DNA of 64,000 nt from an uncultured Lacinutrix sp. (GTDB lineage Bacteria; Bacteroidota; Bacteroidia; Flavobacteriales; Flavobacteriaceae): positions 124,001-188,000 of the forward strand of contig NZ_CANMRQ010000003.1 of NCBI RefSeq assembly GCF_947500325.1, written 5' to 3'. Each line of letters opens with the position of its first letter. Positions within the stretch are counted from its first letter, which is position 1. Shown one piece after another: positions 43,927-53,800 of the stretch. The notes beneath the pieces are model-generated. The model was not told the origin of the DNA. It saw only the letters and a list, made by a program, of their open reading frames with translations, and searched no databases. The position numbers were made by a program, and so were the translations under genes.

Positions 43927-45755
43927 TGAAAAAAACCTTTCCCTCAAATTATAAATTCCTCATATTATGTCTTTGGATTGCTTTTACATGTATTCCTAGA
44001 ATTGGACAATCGCAAAACACAAGTAACGAGCAAGTAAAACGCTTACAACGTGCTATTTTTATATTTAATTTTGCTGAACAAGTTACTTGGCAAAATCAAA
44101 ATAATATTACAGATTTTAAAATTGGTGTATTAGGCCAAGACCGTACGTTTATTGATTTAAAATCACTATCTCAAAAGCGAAAAATTAAGAATAAACAAGT
44201 AACTATTGTATGCTTTAATAGTGTTAAAGATGTTGCAAATGTTCAATTGTTATATGTTAATCAAGCACAAAATTTTGATATTGACTATATATTAAATAAA
44301 ATTAGTGGTAAAAACATCTTATTAGTTAGTGAAGATTATAGTTATAAATCATCTATGATTAATATGGTTAATGTTGGAGATACTTTTGAATATGAAACAA
44401 ATGAAAAAAATATCTATAGAGAAAACTTCACTACAGCAAATTCACTACAATCACATGCGGTAAGTTCATCTGAAAAATGGAAGAAATTATATAAAACTAC
44501 CGAGGCTTCATTAGAAGAAAGCAAAAAAATAGAAGCCGAAAAGCAAGCAGAAATTGACGAGAAAGAAAAAGAACTTGATCGTAAAACAAAAGCTTTATTA
44601 TATAAGGATGAAACTATAACTACTCAAAAAGATAGTATTAACAGCATTTCTAATATAGCAAAAAAAAGAGAAAAATGGATACAACTTTTATCTTCTGAAA
44701 GTGATTTACAACAACAAAAGTTAGAATCAAAAATAGCTTTAGAGCGTGAACTTGAAGAAACTATTTTATCTCAATTAGCTATTGTAAAAGCTCAAGAAAA
44801 AAATATAAGAGACAGTGAATTAAGACTTAAGCAACAAACAGATAGTATTACTAAACAAAATGCTACAATTAAAAATAATGCTAAAGCTCTAGAAGCAAAG
44901 AACGAAAAGATTTCAATGCAGAATAAAATCAATTACTTATTGATTGGTTTATTTACGTTATCCCTAATTGGAGCCTATTTATTATACAGAAACATTAATA
45001 ATAAGAAAAAAATAGCGCAAACATTAAAAGAAAAAAATGCAGCTATAACAAAACAATCTTTTGAGTTAGAAGCAAAAAATAACGAATTAGAACAGTTTGC
45101 TTATATCGCTAGTCATGATTTGAAAGAGCCTTTAATTACTATTTCTAGTTTAATAGATATACTTGTTGAAGATTATGGAACTAAGTTTGATGAAGATGGA
45201 AGAATGAGTCTAAACTTTGTAAAAGATTCTAGTGATAGAATGAAGCGATTAATAGATGCCATTCTTGCTTATTCACGTCTTGGAAAAACTAAAGAATATG
45301 GTACCGTGAATTGTAACACTGTAATAGACACATTAAAAGACGATTTGCAAAATGTTATTACTAGAACCAATTCTAAAGTTCAAGTCACAAACCTTCCAAC
45401 TATTAAAGGCGCCGAATTGGAAATACGTTTATTGTTTCAAAACTTAATTAGTAATGGAATTAAATTCACTAAGCCAGATATAGATCCTTTAATTGAAGTA
45501 GATGCCAAAAAAGTTAATATAAAAGATATTGAGTATTGGCAATTTACAGTAAGAGATAATGGTATTGGTATCCCGAAAAAGCATCAAGAGCGTATTTTTT
45601 CAATTTTTCAACGTTTACATTCACGTGAAGAATATGAAGGCACAGGTATTGGTTTAGCCCATTGTAAAAAAATTGTAGAATCTCATGGTGGCAAAATATG
45701 GTTAGATTCTGAAGAGCACATTGGTACAACCTTCTTTTTTACAATTCCCGTGTAA
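43926..45755 (+). CDS. Sensor histidine kinase with YfiR-like periplasmic domain
   Basis: A 609-residue inner-membrane kinase. Signal or first membrane segment (about 12-28), then a YfiR/DUF4154-like domain (about 35-150; RAIFIFNFAEQVTWQ ... FKIGVLGQ ... KNILLVSEDYSYK), a long coiled coil (about 175-330), one membrane helix (about 336-356), a second coiled coil, the HisKA domain with phosphoacceptor His397 in ASHDLKEPL, and the ATPase domain with N box (FQNLISNGIKFTKP), DNGIGIP and GTGIGLAHCKK. No receiver domain is attached, so a separate one such as 40694-41116 is needed. Translational coupling to the TonB receptor suggests that it monitors receptor state or the imported ligand. YfiR domains usually act as periplasmic sensors for diguanylate cyclases. 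Confidence 0.88.
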   Translation: MKKTFPSNYKFLILCLWIAFTCIPRIGQSQNTSNEQVKRLQRAIFIFNFAEQVTWQNQNNITDFKIGVLGQDRTFIDLKSLSQKRKIKNKQVTIVCFNSVKDVANVQLLYVNQAQNFDIDYILNKISGKNILLVSEDYSYKSSMINMVNVGDTFEYETNEKNIYRENFTTANSLQSHAVSSSEKWKKLYKTTEASLEESKKIEAEKQAEIDEKEKELDRKTKALLYKDETITTQKDSINSISNIAKKREKWIQLLSSESDLQQQKLESKIALERELEETILSQLAIVKAQEKNIRDSELRLKQQTDSITKQNATIKNNAKALEAKNEKISMQNKINYLLIGLFTLSLIGAYLLYRNINNKKKIAQTLKEKNAAITKQSFELEAKNNELEQFAYIASHDLKEPLITISSLIDILVEDYGTKFDEDGRMSLNFVKDSSDRMKRLIDAILAYSRLGKTKEYGTVNCNTVIDTLKDDLQNVITRTNSKVQVTNLPTIKGAELEIRLLFQNLISNGIKFTKPDIDPLIEVDAKKVNIKDIEYWQFTVRDNGIGIPKKHQERIFSIFQRLHSREEYEGTGIGLAHCKKIVESHGGKIWLDSEEHIGTTFFFTIPV

Positions 45756-45761
45756 GATTGA

Positions 45762-46538
45762 TTAATTAGTAGGTTTTGACTGTTGAAAACAAAGCGATAA
45801 CATTTTATATAATTCTGGATGTTTAGCTTTGAATAGTTTTGGTCTTTCAAAGAAATATTCTGAAGCTACAGCAAAAAATTCTGCCTGACTAGTTCCTCCA
45901 TATTTTCTAATATCTGAATTATCACTATTTATAGCTTCCATTTCTTTATGCATTAATTCCAACCATGGTGCTATAAATTCTTTACCAAAAAATCGTTCAG
46001 GAATACCGTCTGTACTGCCATCCATTTTATCTAATAAATGAACAAATTCATGCACTGGCGTGTTATGCTTGTCGGTTTTATTATTAAACGCTTTTCGTAT
46101 AGCTTTTTGTGATAATATCATTTGATTTTCAAAACGTCCAGTTCCAATCATACCCAATATTTTTCGATTTTTATTGTGTTTAGAAAACTCCAAATCCTCA
46201 TTAAAAGTATCTGGATATACAATAATACCTGTAAGATTATTATAACTCCAATTAGGAAAATTAAAAACAGGTATAACACCACTAGAAGCAATTAATATTT
46301 TATCAAGGTCTTCAATGTTAGTTTTTACACCTTCTATATGTATTTCGCTTAAAAAAAGCATTATCCGATTTCTAAAAAGAAGTTGGTCTTTATCTGATAG
46401 TTTATCATAAAACAATACTTTTTCTTTTAAAATGGCATGCCAATGCTTAGGAAAAGGTTTGACTTTCTTTGGTTTTATTTTAGTAAAAGAATACACAACA
46501 AAAACAACTAATAGAATAAAAAGGACTATATAAATCAT
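45762..46538 (-). CDS. MtfA-like (M90) zinc metallopeptidase
   Basis: A 258-residue protein with an N-terminal membrane helix (about 2-18). The zinc site HEFVHLLDKMDG has His163 as first ligand and Glu164 as catalytic base; GTSQAEFFAVASEYFFERP supplies the third ligand region, as in MtfA. The E. coli homologue interacts with the glucose-PTS repressor Mlc, but membrane-anchored Bacteroidota members have no assigned substrate. It converges on the histidine kinase gene with a 6 bp gap. Confidence 0.87.
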   Translation of the reverse strand: MIYIVLFILLVVFVVYSFTKIKPKKVKPFPKHWHAILKEKVLFYDKLSDKDQLLFRNRIMLFLSEIHIEGVKTNIEDLDKILIASSGVIPVFNFPNWSYNNLTGIIVYPDTFNEDLEFSKHNKNRKILGMIGTGRFENQMILSQKAIRKAFNNKTDKHNTPVHEFVHLLDKMDGSTDGIPERFFGKEFIAPWLELMHKEMEAINSDNSDIRKYGGTSQAEFFAVASEYFFERPKLFKAKHPELYKMLSLCFQQSKPTN

Positions 46539-46648
46539 ATAAAAAATATCTCAGCGCAAAATATTGCAATTGAAAGAGAGAAAAAAATTTACATCTTATA
46601 AAAAGAAGTACTTTATAATTATCTTCGCTCAACAAAAAAGAAAAATAA

Positions 46649-47305
46649 ATGTTGAAAGCTGTTTTATTTGATATGGATGGTGTTATAGTTGATACCGAAC
46701 CACTACACCACAAAGCATATTATATGATGTTTAATGCTTTTAATATAGAAGTATCTAAAGAATTATATGAATCCTTTACGGGACAATCTACTATTAATAT
46801 ATGTCGAAAACTATGTGATATTTTCAATTTAGAAAATAATCCTGAAGAGTTAGTACAAAGTAAACGCAATAGCTTTTTTAGTTTATTTGATAACGATCCT
46901 AGCTTACAACTTATAGATGGCGTTTTAGAGTTAATTAAAGATTACTATTCTAATGGTTTGACTCTAGTTCTGGCTTCATCTGCCTCGATGTTTACTATAA
47001 ATAGTGTATTTACTCGCTTTGAATTAGATAAATATTTTAAATCAAAAATTAGCGGTGCAGATTTAAAGGCCTCTAAACCTCATCCTGAAATTTTTGAAAA
47101 AGCTGCCGAATTAGCTGGCTATAATAGAAGTGAATGTATTGTTATTGAAGATTCCACTAACGGTATAAAGGCTGCAAAAAGCGCAGGTATCTATTGTGTA
47201 GGATATGATAGTTTAAATAGTAAAAATCAAGATTATAGTTTAGCAGATATAGTAGTAAACGATTTTAAGGATATTGCCTATAATAAAATCAATGCTAAAC
47301 TTTAG
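46649..47305 (+). CDS. HAD-superfamily phosphatase/beta-phosphoglucomutase-like
   Basis: A 218-residue cytoplasmic enzyme. Motif I is FDMDGVIVDTEP with nucleophile Asp8 and Asp10; motif II lies in LVLASSAS; Lys and motif III in KASKPHPEIF and VIEDSTNGIKAAKSAG. The cap domain between residues 15 and 85 is of the beta-phosphoglucomutase/sugar-phosphatase subclass. Substrate unknown, probably a small sugar phosphate. Confidence 0.87.
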   Translation: MLKAVLFDMDGVIVDTEPLHHKAYYMMFNAFNIEVSKELYESFTGQSTINICRKLCDIFNLENNPEELVQSKRNSFFSLFDNDPSLQLIDGVLELIKDYYSNGLTLVLASSASMFTINSVFTRFELDKYFKSKISGADLKASKPHPEIFEKAAELAGYNRSECIVIEDSTNGIKAAKSAGIYCVGYDSLNSKNQDYSLADIVVNDFKDIAYNKINAKL

Positions 47306-47327
47306 ATTGCTTTTATTAGATTAAAAG

Positions 47328-47591
47328 CTAAGAATTTAATGGTGCACTTAAATGATTTTTAATATCATTTTGTATAATTTTTATAGCTTCCATAATTTTA
47401 TGTTCATTACTTGGAGCATTACTATTGTTCATTGCATTAACAAAACATTTGGTATAGCTAGACACATATTCATCAATTTTTTCTTCACTCACATTTTTCT
47501 TTCCTTCAACCACAATAAATAAAATTAGCTCGTGAATTATTTTCTTTAAATCTGAAATATTAACTATATCATTCATATTCTTAGTATTCAT
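47328..47591 (-). CDS. Small helical protein of unknown function
   Basis: An 87-residue protein from ATG 47591 (MNTKNMNDIV), acidic and predicted helical, with ISDLKKIIHELILFIVVEG and IMEAIKIIQNDIKNHL. The frame stays open upstream; an AGGAG motif followed four bases later by an in-frame GTG (47603) is an alternative start, as is a more distant TTG. No family recognised; no signal peptide or membrane helix. It converges on the HAD gene (22 bp gap). The regular helical pattern favours a real gene, but only moderately. Confidence 0.5.
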   Translation of the reverse strand: MNTKNMNDIVNISDLKKIIHELILFIVVEGKKNVSEEKIDEYVSSYTKCFVNAMNNSNAPSNEHKIMEAIKIIQNDIKNHLSAPLNS

Positions 47592-47913
47592 CAAATAATT
47601 CACATTTCTCCTATAAAAATAAAAGGATTCAATAAACAAGATCCTATTTATTATTATTGAATAATAAGTAAAATTATTAATTAGATATTTACAATAATTA
47701 ATGGCTTACTAAATGACATTTTTTAATTTCAGAATTATCATTTAAATCTTAGGGATTAAGCACATAATAAATGTCAGAATAATATATTGTAATGATCTAT
47801 TTACAAAAGAAGTAAAAAGAAGATATCGACTAAAAACCTATTTCAAGGATAAAAAGCTATTTTACGTGAATTGAAAAAATATTTTGTAAGATAAAACTTT
47901 CTTTTAAAGATAC

Positions 47914-48915
47914 TTAAGATGCTATTAGCACACATTGCACTAATCCATTATTAATATAAATTTCTAATAGTTTTGCATTTTGAGAGTTGAAGGCTATTTC
48001 TTCAGCTTTTGCTGGTAACAATACTGTCTCCCCAATTTTTAAATTTTCGGTATAATAACCAGCTGTAATATCTACTTCTCCTTCTACACACATAAAAACT
48101 ACAAACGAATCTAAATTAGAATAGTCTTTCGCTATATGTTTTGTAATATTCATTACGTTAGTTGTAAAATATTCACAATCTACCAGATTAGTACTCTTAT
48201 TTGGTTTTATAGTATACTCTGCTTTACCATTAGAATCGAAAATCTTGGTCGCTTTTTCTGCTAACTGTGTATGTAATTCTCTTTTTTCACCATTACTATC
48301 TTTTCTATCCCAATCATAAACACGATATGTAATATCTGAGGTTTGCTGTATTTCTGCAGCTAATACTCCAGCTCCTATAGCATGTATTTTACCTGCTGGA
48401 ATAAAAAAACTATCTCCTTTTTTAACCTTTTCTCTATTAAAAACACTATCTACATTATTAGAATTAATATGATGTAACATTTTTGGACTCATATTTTTAT
48501 CTTTTAATCCCAAAACAATGTCTGCATTATCATCACTATCCATAATGTACCACATTTCTGTTTTACCAAAACTATTATGCTTCCTTTTTGCCATAGTATT
48601 ATCTGGATGTACCTGTACAGATAAATCTGTTTTTGCATCTAAAAATTTAATAAGAAGTGGAAAATTATATCCAAAGTTTTTAAAATTGTCTATTCCCAGT
48701 AAATCAGATTCGTGATTCGTTATCAAATCTTTTAAATTCATTCCTTCATATTCACCGTTATTAACTGTAGAAATATTTCCATTAACATCTGAAATTTCCC
48801 AGCTTTCGCCAACATTATCTTTTTCTGTAGTTTTACCTAAAAGATTGGCTAACTTATTTCCTCCCCAGATTTTTTCTTTTAATATTGGATTAAATTTTAT
48901 TGGATATACTTTCAT
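47914..48915 (-). CDS. manA: Mannose-6-phosphate isomerase, class I
   Basis: A 333-residue cytoplasmic zinc enzyme interconverting fructose-6-P and mannose-6-P. Zinc-binding residues are visible in LSVQVHPDN and KTEMWYIMD, with the PAGKIHAIGAGVLAAEIQ motif and the cupin C-terminal part. The compact length is typical of the Bacillus/Bacteroidota form. It is the last of three leftward genes starting with the REC-GT2 fusion (gaps 26 and 11 bp), so it probably supplies mannose precursors (GDP-mannose) for the neighbouring glycan machinery. Confidence 0.92.
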   Translation of the reverse strand: MKVYPIKFNPILKEKIWGGNKLANLLGKTTEKDNVGESWEISDVNGNISTVNNGEYEGMNLKDLITNHESDLLGIDNFKNFGYNFPLLIKFLDAKTDLSVQVHPDNTMAKRKHNSFGKTEMWYIMDSDDNADIVLGLKDKNMSPKMLHHINSNNVDSVFNREKVKKGDSFFIPAGKIHAIGAGVLAAEIQQTSDITYRVYDWDRKDSNGEKRELHTQLAEKATKIFDSNGKAEYTIKPNKSTNLVDCEYFTTNVMNITKHIAKDYSNLDSFVVFMCVEGEVDITAGYYTENLKIGETVLLPAKAEEIAFNSQNAKLLEIYINNGLVQCVLIAS

Positions 48916-48926
48916 CTTTTTAGGTT

Positions 48927-49421
48927 TTATAGTTTACTTAACTTTTGTAGTTCTTGAAACTTATTATTTATTTGTATGTCTTTTAAATAATCTAATACAG
49001 AGAATATACTTTGAAATAAAGTTCTTTTTACTTCCTGTTTTTCCAAAATTTCGATATTATGTTTTAAAATAACATCTTGATTTTCATTAACTGTTTTAAT
49101 TAAATTATTAATATCTATGTGTTTTGCATTCAAAACATTCGCATTAACATAACCTATATGTTTAAAATTAAACTCATTAAACATATACCTTGCTCCTGCC
49201 CTGACTGCTGCTAAATCTGGTTTGCTTTTTTTAATATTTACCAGAGAAACATTTTTACATGCTTCTTTTATCTCTTTTAAAATAACATATGTGTTGTCTG
49301 TACTATTATTATTAACTAAACAAAATTCTATTTCTATAGCCTGTTTTGCTTGGTTAATAAAAAGGCTTTTGTCTATGTCCTTTATATTGTTATAAAATAT
49401 AATGATGATTCCTATTTTCAT
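48927..49421 (-). CDS. Truncated, probably inactive GT2-like protein
   Basis: A 164-residue protein that looks like the N-terminal nucleotide-binding half of a family 2 glycosyltransferase: GIIIIFYNNIKD at the start, CLVNNNSTDNT at 35-44, and HIGYVNANVLN at 88-98. In active GT2 enzymes the last motif is D-x-D (DAD in the neighbouring enzyme); here both aspartates are asparagines (Asn93, Asn95). The acceptor half is replaced by a helical tail of about 60 residues. It lies 26 bp downstream of the REC-GT2 fusion and 11 bp upstream of manA. A regulatory or scaffolding role for the active enzyme is inference. Confidence 0.7.
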   Translation of the reverse strand: MKIGIIIIFYNNIKDIDKSLFINQAKQAIEIEFCLVNNNSTDNTYVILKEIKEACKNVSLVNIKKSKPDLAAVRAGARYMFNEFNFKHIGYVNANVLNAKHIDINNLIKTVNENQDVILKHNIEILEKQEVKRTLFQSIFSVLDYLKDIQINNKFQELQKLSKL

Positions 49422-49447
49422 TTACAATGTATCTATTGAAATTATAA

Positions 49448-50632
49448 TTAAGCTATTTTTAAATTAGCTGATTCTTTTATTTTCACATCAATCTTTTGCT
49501 TTTTATATACCCAGGCAATTTGAGCTAATTGTCCAACAATTTTTACAGAATCTTTCATAGACAACTTAGAACCATCTGCATGGATCCATCTTTTTAATGG
49601 TTTTTCACAAAGCATTTGCTTTGCTTTTTTTAATCCAAAATGAAGAGACATTCTTTTAAAAATTTCTACATCAAAAATCCATTGCGTTACAAACTTTTTA
49701 CTAAATGCTATTTCAATGACATCTTTGCTAAAAATTTTTGCTCCACATTGTGTGTCCTTAAAATCCATTTTTAAAATCTTTCTAATAATAAAGTTAATGG
49801 TCATACTAATAATTTTCCTTGCAGATTCTTTAGTAATATTAGCGCCCATTCTTGCTATTCTAGAGCCACTAACAATTTTAAATTCTGACTTTTCAATAGT
49901 CTTAACTAAATCATCAAAATCGGCTAAATCTGTTGATAAATCTGCATCAAGAAAGCCTATATAATCCAAATCTTCTTTTTTTGCCATATGCAACATTCCA
50001 AGACGAACAGCTTCAGCTTTACCTCCATTTTTTTCACAGTTATAAACCGTTATAAAATCTTCATTCCCTTTTTGTAATGCTTTTAAAACATCTAAAGTTT
50101 TGTCCTTACTTCCATCATTTACAAAACACAGATGGTAACCCGAATTTTTATTTATAAAATCTGTAAATTCTTTACTTAGTAACCTTTCTTCTTCATTATA
50201 ACAAGGTATTACAACTCCAACACAACGTTGTTGTATCATTACATTATTAGTTTTAGCTTTTTGTTGTAATTCTGGTGCTCCAATTAATCGTTTTACACGA
50301 GCACAAATTTCATTTAAACTTAAAGGCTTCTTCAAATAATCGTTAATACCTAATTCAAAACCTTGAGTGATTGTTTCATCTTTTGTATTTCCAGATAAAA
50401 CCATAATTGGCGTTTGAGAATTTTTAGTTGTCCTTATATATTTAACAATATCCAACCCAGAAATTATTGGCATATTTACATCTACAATTACTAAATCTGG
50501 ATTAAAAGAATTATATAATTCTATTCCTTTAGTAGCATCTGTTTCTGTTTTTACTTCGTATCCCAATTCTAATAAACGTTTCTCTAAAGGAAGTAATACT
50601 AACTGTTGATCATCTATTGCTAAAACTTTCAT
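49448..50632 (-). CDS. Response regulator fused to a family 2 glycosyltransferase
   Basis: A 394-residue cytoplasmic fusion. Residues 1-118 are a complete receiver domain: Asp7/Asp8, phosphoacceptor Asp51 in VIVDVNMP, Ser80 and Lys102 in YLKKP. Residues about 136-375 are a GT-A fold of the dolichyl-phosphate glucosyltransferase (Alg5/DPG synthase) type: IPCYNEEER, FVNDGSKDKT, the catalytic DAD at 229-231, KDTQCGAKIFSKD, and QWIFDVEIF. All catalytic signatures are kept in both parts. It may attach a sugar to a lipid carrier under phosphorylation control. First gene of the leftward operon with the pseudo-GT and manA. A REC domain normally controls DNA binding or second messengers, so this combination is rare. 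No dedicated kinase is adjacent. Confidence 0.88.
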   Translation of the reverse strand: MKVLAIDDQQLVLLPLEKRLLELGYEVKTETDATKGIELYNSFNPDLVIVDVNMPIISGLDIVKYIRTTKNSQTPIMVLSGNTKDETITQGFELGINDYLKKPLSLNEICARVKRLIGAPELQQKAKTNNVMIQQRCVGVVIPCYNEEERLLSKEFTDFINKNSGYHLCFVNDGSKDKTLDVLKALQKGNEDFITVYNCEKNGGKAEAVRLGMLHMAKKEDLDYIGFLDADLSTDLADFDDLVKTIEKSEFKIVSGSRIARMGANITKESARKIISMTINFIIRKILKMDFKDTQCGAKIFSKDVIEIAFSKKFVTQWIFDVEIFKRMSLHFGLKKAKQMLCEKPLKRWIHADGSKLSMKDSVKIVGQLAQIAWVYKKQKIDVKIKESANLKIA

Positions 50633-50661
50633 AATACTTGTTTTTATGGTTATTGATACTC

Positions 50662-50730
50662 CAAAAGTAGCCCGATTAACGCTTAAAAAACTGATATTTA
50701 GTCAATCTAACGTTTAGTGTAGACGAATGG
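50662..50730 (-). promoter_or_regulatory. Promoter of the REC-GT2 operon with shared upstream element
   Basis: CAAAAGTA at 50662-50669 reads TACTTTTG on the minus strand, a perfect -7 box, 30 bp before the start codon. At 50710-50730 lies the element ACGTTTAG-TGTAGACGAATGG, found again, with one inserted base, upstream of the GT4 gene at 62922-62943. The distance from the -7 box to the element is the same at both places (48 bp from first base to first base). Confidence 0.6.
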
Positions 50731-50811
50731 TAGATTGCTATAGATGATTGATAAACGTCTCACTATTTTATTATATATATTTACATATATCAATTTGATA
50801 TTGATTTTAAA

Positions 50812-53800
50812 ATGAAAGAAACCTCAAACAAATACTTAATCTCTGCTATACTATTAGGATTAGCTTTTCATGGCACTTCCATCTTTTTTACTTTGGAAAC
50901 AACCTATGATGCATTAATTCATTTGTTTTTTGCAGATCATTATGCAAATAGTTGGTTTGAGCCGTGGAACTATAAATGGTATACAGGTTTTACTGTTATG
51001 AGTTATCCGCCTTTGGTACATCAATCAATAGCTATATTCTCTATGATTGGAGGTTTAAAATTTGGCCTTTTTAGTGTTGCATTAATAAGTATCGTTTTAT
51101 TTATTACTGGAGTTTATCGATTTTCATTATTAATTACTGGACATAAAACAGCTGCCGGATACGCAGCATTACTAGCTGTTTTTTCTTCTTCATTTGTAGA
51201 AACACTTCATGTTTTTGGCCAATTACCTAGTATTGTAGGTATTTCAATTTTAATGCATGCCTTACCAGAAATCTATTTGTGGTTAAAAACTGGTAAGCAT
51301 TGGTATCTAATGACTTCTCTTTCTTTAATAGCTGTAACTGTTACGTCCCATCATGTTACTCCTATTTTTGGGATGGTATTTTTTATCTTTCCTTTAATAG
51401 GAATGGTAATAATGGATGTTTCTAAAGAGCAAGTAGAAACTATAAAAGCTATAACTTTTAAACTATTTTTAAATAGCTTTTTTAAGCTTTTTAAACGTAT
51501 TGTAAGTTTTGGACTATTATCATTAATTATTATAATTGGTTGTATTCTCCCGTATTGGATTAACTCTAAAAACAACCCGATAACACAAGTTCCTATTCCA
51601 CATGGATCTCGTGACAATTTCCTTGAAATTACGTCTTCTGGTTTAGTATTCTTTTTAATTCCTTGGGGCATTCTTCTTGTGCTTCTACCATATATATTTT
51701 ATAGGTATTATAGTAAACGCTATTTATTTTTTGGTCTATCAATTACTATTCTAACTATTTTAGGAACTGGCGGTACGACTCCTATTCCTAGAAAAGTACT
51801 TGGAGAAACCGCATTCAATATTTTAACCTTAGATCGTTTTACATTATGGGCATCTATAATGTCTTTACCAATTCTTGGTGAATTTGCTTATCGTTTTGTT
51901 CAAGGTGATTTAAAAACACTTATTCAATCTAAATTTGGTGCTATTTATCATCGCATTATTGGAGGTATTCTTGCTGGGCTATTTGTATTTATGACCATTT
52001 TCACAATGAGCTTAGGCTATTTTAGGCCATCTCAACCCCAAAAAATAAAAATGCTGCCTATCGTTAATTTTTTAAATCAAGATGACCATGACAAATGGCG
52101 CTTTTTAACTCTTGGCTTTGGAGACCAAATGGCATGGTTAAGTTCGCAGACTAATGCTATGACTGTAGATGGAAATTATCATTCTGCTAGACGACTTCCT
52201 GAATTAACAACTAGGCCGATTGAGCGTTTAGAGAATTCAAAGTTTAAAGGAGTTGCCGGTATTGGATCATTGCAACAGTTTTTAACAACACCAGAAAAAT
52301 ACAATCTTAAATATATTTTCTCTAATGATAAATTTTACGATCCTATTCTCTATTTCTGTGGCTGGCAACGTCTACGACAATTAGAAAACGGTATAATGGT
52401 TTGGGAGCGTTTAAATATTCCTCCAATCTCTTCTATACTTCCAAAAGATGATGTCTCTAAATGGCAAAAAATCCTTTGGGGTATTGTTCCACTTATAACT
52501 GTATTGCTTGCTTTTATGTTGAATATACAAGCTTTATGGATAAAAGCATTACAAACTAAACTAAAAAAACAGCCCGTTTTTTTAAGCTATAAAAGCAATT
52601 ATTCTAAATTCTCCAATACGATATTAAAAACGACTCATGCTTGGTCTATTATTTTAGCTATATCTGTTTTTTATGGTATTTATCAATTTTATATAAAGAA
52701 TGACTCACAACGTAGCCCAGAAAACACACTAGTTGCATATTATGATGCTTTAGATTTTAAAGCATTTGAAACAGCATATAATTTGATAGATCCAGAAAGC
52801 AATATTTCAATTGCACAATACATGCTTGAAGTTTCTGTTACTGATGGTTTACTTAGTAGTTATGCAAAATTAGATGCTATTAAAACCGAAATTACAAACA
52901 AAAATGATAGTCTTGCTACAGCTAAAGTTATTACTAATTGGATTACGCCATTAGAAAAAATAAATCGTGTAGACTATAAATCGCTAGCCAAACATCGAGG
53001 AAAATGGTATATACTTCCTGAGGATTTAGACACAGATTTACCTCCAGATCAATTATATTCTAATAATACCACTAGTTATTTTAATCAAGGACGAAGACGT
53101 ATAACCACAGAACAAACACATCATGAAGATGTTTTAAAACAACCTGTTTTAGAAGTCCTTTCTGCAAAATTAGTTAAATACAATAAACATTATGCTATTA
53201 TTGGAGAAGTTCAAAATATAGACAATGTTCCTGCAGATGTTTTTTTAAAAGGCACACTCTATAATGATAATAATAAAGAATTAGCAACCTACAATGCTAA
53301 ATATCATGTAAAACATAAATTAATGCCTAAAGAAACAAGTAGTTTTAAAATTAACTTTGAAGGTATCGCTTGGTCAAAAACCAAAGACTCTATTCCTAAA
53401 ACCTTTAATCCTGATGAATTTACTCCTATTGAGTTTGAGGAACAGCCAACAAAATTTAATATACAAGCAGCTGGTAATGTTTCTGGATCAGATTTATATA
53501 AAAACATTGTATTAAGTAATATTGAAATTAATAATAAAACGATTAATGGAAGTCTCTTTAATAGTGGTATTCAAGAAATTACTGTACCTCAACTCTTATT
53601 AACATATTACGATGAAAATAAAACAATGGTTTGGGTAGATCATTTATTTATAAAAAATGGTATTAGACAACAACGCAAGCAAGATTTTGAGTACACCTTT
53701 TTAGAAAATGATACACTAAAAATAATAACAGATAACATGGAAAATGTTTTTGTAAATGGATTACCTAATAAAGACATTTCTAATAAAACAGTTCCTAATA

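Noticed and set aside
47640-47913. Possible small gene or RNA upstream of the small helical protein
   Set aside because: No frame with protein-like composition and no terminator; only AT-rich sequence seen.
50756-50765. CGTCTCACTA as inverted second copy of the shared promoter element
   Set aside because: It matches only the inner part with a missing base, and no -7 box lies at a suitable distance before the rightward gene.
50787-50801. ATATCAA-T-TTGATAT palindrome just before the ATG at 50812 as Fnr-type site
   Set aside because: The half-sites are one base apart and reversed relative to TTGAT-N4-ATCAA; in such AT-rich DNA this is easily chance.
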